Part shown: in pieces, positions 58,888 to 64,000 of the stretch
How positions within the stretch are numbered: position 1 is the stretch's first letter
Layout of the letters: each line of letters opens with the position of its first letter
Source: Streptomyces sp. NBC_00523
Lineage (GTDB): Bacteria; Actinomycetota; Actinomycetes; Streptomycetales; Streptomycetaceae
Length of the DNA: 64,000 bases
NCBI RefSeq assembly: GCF_036346615.1
Contig: NZ_CP107836.1
Location: forward strand, 4,526,001 to 4,590,000
Reading direction: 5' to 3'
Made by a program: the position numbers and the translations under genes
The notes under the pieces: generated by a model
The model's input: only the letters and a program-made list of their open reading frames with translations
The model's database searches: none
What the model was told of the DNA's origin: nothing

Positions 58888-59946
58888 GTGAACCTCGCCT
58901 TCGTCGAGAGCCCGGTCCAGCTCCTGAACGTCCTGGAGTGGGCCGTCACCGAGGGAGGCGGCGGGCGCGTCCTCACGGACGTCACCGTCGTCGTCCTCCC
59001 CCCGGTCGACCCGATGTCGCGCGGTCAGCTGCGCCGGATGGCGGAGCTGGCCCGCGACGAGGGCATGACCGTGCGCTGGCAGGAGGCGCGCGGCGACTCG
59101 GGCACCCCCCTGAAGTCGCTGCGCGCCCTCACCCGGCTCGTCCGCAACGCCGACCACATCGTCATCGGCGACCCGTTCTCGCGCTACGTGCAGCTGCTGC
59201 TGTCGCTCGTACGCCCCCGCCGCCTCACCGTGGTGGACGACGGCACCGCCACCATGGAGTTCGTCGCCCAGCTCACCCGGGGCGAGCGCCTGGTGCGCTG
59301 GCACCGGCGCGGCGGCTTCGACCCGCGCGGCCTGGCCCTCGCCCCGGTGACGTCCACCGCGCGGCGCAGGTTCACCCCGTCGGCGGCGCGCGAGGTCGAG
59401 CTGTTCACCGCCATGCCCGTGATCCCGCCGCCGGGCGTCACCCTCATCCCGAACACCTTCTCCTGGACCCGGTCCCGCTTCGGCCCGCCCTCGCTCACCA
59501 AGGGCGCGGACCTGGTCGGCACCTCGCTGGTCGAGACGGGCGTGGTGGACCGGGACCGCTATCTGGAGGCGGTCGGCGCCCTCGCCCGTACGCACGGCGC
59601 CACCCGCTACTTCGCGCACCGCCGCGAGTCCACCGAGAAGCTGCACGCCCTGGAGGCGGTCACCGGCCTGGAGATCGTCCGCCCCGACCTCCCCCTGGAG
59701 CTCATCGCCCGCCGCGGCCCCATCGGCCGCACGGTCCTGAGCTTCCCGTCCACGGTGGTCCACACCCTGCCCCTCGCCCTGGCCGGCACCGAGGTGAAGG
59801 TCGCGGTCTGCGACATCGCCCCGGAATGGCTCCACGCAACGGCCTCCCCCCGCGCCCAGGGCTTCCTGAGCGGCGTGACGGAGACCGCCCGCGACGTCCA
59901 CCGCCTGGCGCCCTGGCGGGTTACGGCGGTGACGGGGGAGGCGTGA
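58888..59946 (+). CDS. Second polysialyltransferase-like glycosyltransferase
   Basis: A 352-residue protein with the motif order of bacterial sialyl/polysialyltransferases. It starts NLAFVESPVQLLNVLEW. The acidic motif is VVDDGTATMEF (D117-D118-G119). Where the HP motif is expected it reads TRYFAHRRESTEKL (H244-R245), and the Ser motif is VLSFPSTVVHTLP (S285/S288). H-R replaces H-P, so it may be a divergent linkage enzyme. The GTG start is 11 bases after the synthase stop. It probably uses the CMP-sugar made by the preceding two genes, either to prime or extend the polymer. Confidence 0.78.
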   Translation: MNLAFVESPVQLLNVLEWAVTEGGGGRVLTDVTVVVLPPVDPMSRGQLRRMAELARDEGMTVRWQEARGDSGTPLKSLRALTRLVRNADHIVIGDPFSRYVQLLLSLVRPRRLTVVDDGTATMEFVAQLTRGERLVRWHRRGGFDPRGLALAPVTSTARRRFTPSAAREVELFTAMPVIPPPGVTLIPNTFSWTRSRFGPPSLTKGADLVGTSLVETGVVDRDRYLEAVGALARTHGATRYFAHRRESTEKLHALEAVTGLEIVRPDLPLELIARRGPIGRTVLSFPSTVVHTLPLALAGTEVKVAVCDIAPEWLHATASPRAQGFLSGVTETARDVHRLAPWRVTAVTGEA

Positions 59947-59957
59947 GGGGGCGCGGA

Positions 59958-61202
59958 CTAACGGCCGTTCATGATCTGCCGCGCCACGCGCTCCCGGGCC
60001 CCGGCCAGCTCCTCGCTCAGGGCCGCCTCGCGCGCCGCGCCCGTGGTGACCGCCGCCGGTACCGGGGACGAGGCGAGCAGTCGGGCCCGGCGCAGATGGG
60101 TGGGCGGATGCGTGGCGTCGACACTGTGCCCGCGACGGGCCCCGGCCCGGCGCAGCCGTTCGTGCTCGCTCTCCGGTACGGCGTCAATGCGCGCGGCCAG
60201 CCGGTCCCACAGACCCCGCCAGGCATCCCGGGCGTCCGCGCCACGTACCGCCTGCGCGGAATTGGACTCGCGCAGTAGCACGACCTCCGCCGAGTCCGCG
60301 ATCAGCAGGCGGTCCATCAGACCGGAAGCGGCCTCGGTGGAACCGCATCGCGCGGCGCTGTCGTCGGCCAGGTACTCCGCGCGCTGCGCGGCCCGCAGGG
60401 TCAGGCGTTCCAGAAGGAGCAGGACCCCGGTCACCGCGCAGCGCGGCAGCAGGAGCAATCCGTTGAGCAGGGCCTCGCCGGGCGTGGGCCGTTCGGTCCG
60501 GCCGACCATGTAGACCCAGGTCTCCAGCGACCGCAGCGCGCTTCCGACCACGAATCCGTGGCGGGAGTCCCCGTTGGCGTAATGTCCGAGCTCATGACCC
60601 AGCAGCGCGAGACGCTGACCGGGCGTGAGGACCTCCCAGAGGCCGAGCCCCAGGGTCAGCACTCGGCGCCGCCGGATGCCGTACGTGGACACGCTCGCGT
60701 TGCACTCGCCGTCGACCACGACGACGTCCACGCCGCGGGTTCCCACCACGGCGGCGACCTCGTCGATCAGCGAGAACAGCCCCGGCGCGTCGGCGCGCCG
60801 CAGGACCGGGGCGTCCTCGGGCAGCTTGCCGAAGCGCGGACGCAGAACGAGGGCGACGACCAGACAGACGGCGCCGAGCAGCGGCAGCCCACCGCCCCAG
60901 CCGAGCACCACCAGCAGCAGCCCGCCGACGAACAGCGCGACCGTCACCCCGTGGACGGCCGGCGCGAGGGCCAGGGCCAGGACGCCGGCCGTGCCGCGCC
61001 CGGGACGCAGGGCCTCGTCCGTCGTCACCTCGGCGAGCAGCGCCTCGCCGTGCTGCTGGGCGAGCCTGCGCCGCAGCACGTCCACCCGGCCGATCGGTTC
61101 CTCGGGCTGCCCCGGGTCCACATTCCAGTCGCAGGCGGCGCACCATTCCACGAACCCGTGGCCCGTCAGGATCTCCGCCCCGCACTCCGGACATGACCGC
61201 AT
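59958..61202 (-). CDS. M48 family zinc metalloprotease with N-terminal zinc ribbon
   Basis: A 414-residue protein. Residues 1-~25 hold CPEC and CAAC, a zinc-ribbon. Hydrophobic helices lie around 80-140. The M48 domain follows, with VVVVDGECNASVSTYG, the zinc motif LLGHELGHYANGD (HExxH-type), and the third ligand Glu in AEYLADDSAAR. HtpX/Ste24-like enzymes handle membrane-protein quality control. The ATG (MRSCPEC) is used; a GTG 28 codons upstream is possible. It converges on the glycan operon with an 11-base gap. Confidence 0.87.
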   Translation of the reverse strand: MRSCPECGAEILTGHGFVEWCAACDWNVDPGQPEEPIGRVDVLRRRLAQQHGEALLAEVTTDEALRPGRGTAGVLALALAPAVHGVTVALFVGGLLLVVLGWGGGLPLLGAVCLVVALVLRPRFGKLPEDAPVLRRADAPGLFSLIDEVAAVVGTRGVDVVVVDGECNASVSTYGIRRRRVLTLGLGLWEVLTPGQRLALLGHELGHYANGDSRHGFVVGSALRSLETWVYMVGRTERPTPGEALLNGLLLLPRCAVTGVLLLLERLTLRAAQRAEYLADDSAARCGSTEAASGLMDRLLIADSAEVVLLRESNSAQAVRGADARDAWRGLWDRLAARIDAVPESEHERLRRAGARRGHSVDATHPPTHLRRARLLASSPVPAAVTTGAAREAALSEELAGARERVARQIMNGR

Positions 61203-61493
61203 ACGCTGGTCCACTGCGTCGAGCACTGCCGAGGCCCCCTCGTCCCGCGGCTCCGGCCGGAGACCGCTCAGGTGTACGGCGGACACCTGTGCGTGTCCGC
61301 GGACGGCACAGTAGGCCGCGGCTCGGACAGCCGTACAGGGGATCGAGCCGGGTTCCGCCACGAGACGAGCGCCGGAGTGTACCCATCCCGCGCCCGTCCC
61401 ACACGCCGGGACGCGGCCAAACATTCGCCTGTGTGGCTGAAGTTTTCTTGTTTCATGGTCAGTTGAGGAGGGAACAGGCTTACCCTTCAAAAG

Positions 61494-62732
61494 GTGAGCC
61501 AGTTGATCTGCCCCGAGTCCGAAGCCGGTCCCTCCCAGGGCGAGAGCCTGCCCGGCGCTCTGCCCGACGCCCTGCGCGCCGAGCTGATCGCCTTCCGCAG
61601 AGATCTCCACATGCACCCTGAGCTGGGCAATCAGGAGTTCCGCACCACCGCGGCGATCAAGGCCCGGCTGGAGCAGGCCGGGCTCGCGCCGAAGGTGCTC
61701 GCCTCCGGGACCGGGCTCATGTGCGACGTCGGGACGCGCGGGGAGGACACCCGGCCGATGCTCGCGCTCCGGGCCGACATCGACGCGCTGCCCATCCCGG
61801 ACACCAAGAGCGGCGTGCCCTACCGCTCCACCGTGCCCGACCGGGCGCACGCCTGCGGGCACGACATCCACACCACCACCGTGCTCGGCGCCGGCCTCGT
61901 GCTCGCCGAGCTGGACCGGCAGGGGCTGCTGCCCAACCCGGTGCGGCTGATCTTCCAGCCGGCCGAGGAGGTCCTGCCCGGCGGGGCGCCCGACGCGATC
62001 GAGTCCGGGGTCCTGGAAGGCGTCGGCCGGATCGTCGGCGTCCACTGCGACCCGAAGGTGGACGTCGGCCGGATCGGGCTCCGGGTCGGCGCGATCACCT
62101 CCGCCTGCGACCGCCTCGAACTGTCCCTGGACGGACCCGGCGGCCACACCGCCCGCCCGCACCTCACCACGGACCTGGTCACCGCAGCCGCCAAGGTCGC
62201 CACCGAGGTGCCCGCCCTGCTGGCCCGCCGGGTCGACGCGCGGGCCGGGCTCGCCCTGACCTGGGGGCGCTTGGAGACGGGCCACGCCTGCAACGTCATC
62301 CCGCAGCACGCGGAGCTCTCCGGCACGGTCCGCTGCCTGGACCTCAAGGCGTGGCGCGAGGCGCCGGACCTGGTGCACGCCGCGATCGACGAGGTGGCCG
62401 GAATGCACCGGGCCAAGACGGTGATCAACTACGTCCGGGGCGTCCCGCCCGTCGTCAACGAGACCGCAGCGACCGACCTGCTGGCCGGCGCGATGGCCGC
62501 GCGCCGGGGATCGTACGCAATCGAGGACACCGAGCAGAGCCTCGGCGGCGAGGACTTCTCCTGGTACCTGGAGCACGTCCCGGGGGCCATGGCGCGCCTG
62601 GGCGTCCGCACCCCAGGCGACACGCGCGGGCTGGACCTGCACCGGGGCAACTTCGACGTCGACGAGGAAGCGATCACGGTCGGCGTGGAACTCTTCACCG
62701 CCTCCGCGTTGCTCCACGTCAACCACCTGTAA
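61494..62732 (+). CDS. M20 family metallo-amidohydrolase
   Basis: A 412-residue amidohydrolase of the M20D type. Metal ligands lie in AFRRDLHMHPELGNQEF, ACGHDIHTTTVLGAG, IFQPAEEV and the late SLGGEDFSWYLEHVPGAMARLG. LELSLDGPGGHTARPH marks the lid/dimerisation domain. Relatives hydrolyse hippurate, N-acetyl amino acids or IAA conjugates; the substrate here is unknown. The GTG start lacks a close ribosome site (GAGGAGGG is 22 bases upstream), so initiation may differ. In streptomycetes this gene is followed by nucleoside-uptake genes, as here. Confidence 0.92.
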   Translation: MSQLICPESEAGPSQGESLPGALPDALRAELIAFRRDLHMHPELGNQEFRTTAAIKARLEQAGLAPKVLASGTGLMCDVGTRGEDTRPMLALRADIDALPIPDTKSGVPYRSTVPDRAHACGHDIHTTTVLGAGLVLAELDRQGLLPNPVRLIFQPAEEVLPGGAPDAIESGVLEGVGRIVGVHCDPKVDVGRIGLRVGAITSACDRLELSLDGPGGHTARPHLTTDLVTAAAKVATEVPALLARRVDARAGLALTWGRLETGHACNVIPQHAELSGTVRCLDLKAWREAPDLVHAAIDEVAGMHRAKTVINYVRGVPPVVNETAATDLLAGAMAARRGSYAIEDTEQSLGGEDFSWYLEHVPGAMARLGVRTPGDTRGLDLHRGNFDVDEEAITVGVELFTASALLHVNHL

Positions 62733-62881
62733 CCGGACGCGTCGCCCCGGGTTCGGCGCGCGTTCGCGACGATCCGATAACGGCTTCCGTACAGGGCTTT
62801 ATCTGACATCTACGCGCGTTACGATCGCGGCGAAACCAGCGCCGGAAGAGGCGCTTCGGTCAGGTTTGAAGGAGCCTTCCC

Positions 62882-63922
62882 TTGCGCCGGGTATCCAAGT
62901 TCAGCGCCGCGATCGCCGTCACCGCGGCCCTCGCTCTCACCGCCACCGCGTGCGGCGAGTCGTCCGACGAGAGCAGTGGCTCGGGCGACGGCAAGATGAA
63001 GATCGGTATGGCCTACGACGTCGGCGGCCGTGGCGACAACTCGTTCAACGACTCCGCCGCGCGCGGCCTGGACAAGGCCAAGGCCGAGTTCGGCGCCGAG
63101 ACGAAGGAGCTCACCGCCAAGACCGGTGAGAGCTCGGCCGACCGTGACCAGCGCCTCCAGTCGCTCGCCGAGGGCGGCTACAACCCGGTCATCGCGATCG
63201 GTTTCGCGTACAAGGACGCGGTCGACAAGATCGCGCCCAAGTACCCGAAGGTCAGCTTCGGCCTGGTCGACTCGGTCTCCGACGCGAAGAACGTCGCCAA
63301 CATCGTCTTCACCGAGGAGCAGGGCTCGTACCTCGCCGGTGTCGCGGCGGCGCTGAAGTCCAAGGACGACAAGATCGGCTTCATCGGCGGCGTCGACCTC
63401 CCGCTGATCAAGAAGTTCGCGGCCGGTTTCCGCCAGGGCGTCCTGGACACCAAGCCGAAGGCCACGGTGCAGATCCAGTACCTGTCCACCGGCTCGGACC
63501 TCTCCGGCTTCGGCAGCCCCGACAAGGGCAAGGCCGCCGCCAAGGGCATGCTCGACAAGGGCATCGACGTCATCTTCGCCGCCGCGGGCGGTTCGGGTGC
63601 CGGTTCGATCGAGGCCGTCGCCGGCAAGAAGGGCGCCTGGTCCATCGGCGTCGACTCCGACCAGGCCAAGGACCCGGCCCTGTCGAAGTACGCCGACACA
63701 ATCCTGACCTCGGTCGTCAAGAACGTCGACTCCGGCGTCTTCGACCTGGTCAAGTCGGTCAAGGACGGCAAGCCGCTGACCGGCACGCAGACGTACTCGC
63801 TGGCCAAGGGCGGCGTCAGCCTGACCCCCACGGGTGACCACCTCAAGGACATCCAGACCCAGCTCGACGAGGCGAAGAAGAAGATCGTCGACGGCACCAT
63901 CACGGTCAAGACCACGACCTGA
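62882..63922 (+). CDS. BMP family ABC transporter substrate-binding lipoprotein (nucleoside type)
   Basis: A 346-residue exported binding protein. A short signal peptide ends in lipobox LTATAC (Cys23). The BMP/Med fold shows MKIGMAYDVGGRGDNSFNDSAARGL, YNPVIAIGFAYKDAVDKI, KIGFIGGVDLPLIKKFAAGFRQGV and WSIGVDSDQAKDP. BMP proteins bind purine nucleosides for uptake. The start is TTG with AAGGAG seven bases upstream; no ATG or GTG fits the signal peptide. The permease and ATPase genes are probably beyond the window edge. Confidence 0.93.
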   Translation: MRRVSKFSAAIAVTAALALTATACGESSDESSGSGDGKMKIGMAYDVGGRGDNSFNDSAARGLDKAKAEFGAETKELTAKTGESSADRDQRLQSLAEGGYNPVIAIGFAYKDAVDKIAPKYPKVSFGLVDSVSDAKNVANIVFTEEQGSYLAGVAAALKSKDDKIGFIGGVDLPLIKKFAAGFRQGVLDTKPKATVQIQYLSTGSDLSGFGSPDKGKAAAKGMLDKGIDVIFAAAGGSGAGSIEAVAGKKGAWSIGVDSDQAKDPALSKYADTILTSVVKNVDSGVFDLVKSVKDGKPLTGTQTYSLAKGGVSLTPTGDHLKDIQTQLDEAKKKIVDGTITVKTTT

Positions 63923-63932
63923 TCCACCGTCG

Positions 63933-63978
63933 ATCGGGGCCCGGCGAGCGGCTTCGGCCGCTCGTTCCGGGCCCCGAT
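63933..63978 (+). terminator. Hairpin after the BMP lipoprotein gene
   Basis: A 12-bp outer stem (63933-63944 with 63967-63978) and an 8-bp inner stem (CGAGCGGC 63945-63952 with GCCGCTCG 63957-63964) form a nearly continuous hairpin with a 4-base loop, 11 bases after the stop. It may be a full terminator, or a partial one that leaves the lipoprotein more abundant than downstream transporter subunits. Confidence 0.8.
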
Positions 63979-64000
63979 TCACGTACCCCCGGCGGGGTGG

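Noticed and set aside
62797..62825. Sigma-70 promoter (CTGACA / TACGAT) before the BMP gene
   Set aside because: The hexamers are only 11 bases apart, too close for a functional pair.

Overview
The window is high-GC actinobacterial chromosome, almost certainly Streptomyces. Codon third positions are overwhelmingly G or C, GTG and TTG starts are frequent, and many genes overlap by 1 to 4 bases. The gene order (sucCD, purNH, folD, mdh, trpS, a D-Ala-D-Ala carboxypeptidase, an SCO4848-type small membrane protein, sdhCDAB, then a Kdn/teichulosonic-acid-like cluster) resembles the core of the S. coelicolor chromosome as I remember it. I see no IS elements, prophage genes, CRISPR arrays, tRNA or rRNA genes. 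This is core chromosome with accessory islets.

Region 1 (1-6415): a divergent five-gene module. A DUF5691 gene (cut by the window edge) and a SWIM zinc-finger gene face a three-gene operon of MoxR-type AAA+ ATPase, DUF5682 protein and VWA/MIDAS protein. The shared intergenic space holds a perfect 12-bp inverted repeat. Its leftward half forms a full match to the RecA-NDp/PafBC-type DNA-damage promoter, placed so that the SWIM mRNA should be leaderless. This is the best candidate for an undescribed system here.

Region 2 (6416-18706): central metabolism. It holds sucCD, an odd XRE/ECF-sigma-like/membrane fusion, a DUF6350 membrane protein, purN-purH, an RDD protein, folD-DUF3017 and mdh, with several clear hairpin terminators.

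Region 3 (18707-36605): mixed housekeeping and envelope genes. These are a PEP-mutase-like protein, an AhpD-like protein, a MocR regulator, rocD, trpS, a 2H phosphoesterase, a DprE2/DprE1-like pair, YihY, a PBP5-type carboxypeptidase, a metallophosphoesterase, a solitary membrane-anchored peptide-type binding protein, an MFS-TetR pair facing a MarR regulator with two matching operators, and two proteins of unknown function.

Region 4 (36606-49266): succinate dehydrogenase sdhCDAB, an atypical ureidoimidazoline (OHCU) decarboxylase-like protein, a GH20 lipoprotein, a DUF4328 protein, a Nudix hydrolase, an ECF sigma factor coupled to a membrane partner and preceded by a possible coupled leader peptide, an L,D-transpeptidase lipoprotein and a LysE exporter.

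Region 5 (49289-59946): a surface-glycan cluster in two divergent arms. It contains a methyltransferase, a YfhO-type membrane protein, two polysialyltransferase-like enzymes, a GT2, a DUF6716-like enzyme, a CMP-nonulosonate synthetase fused to a HAD phosphatase, and a NeuB-type synthase without its SAF domain. Together they look able to make, activate and polymerise a Kdn-like sugar on the cell wall.

Region 6 (59958-64000): an M48 protease, an M20 amidohydrolase and a BMP-family nucleoside-type binding lipoprotein that probably opens a transporter operon beyond the window.
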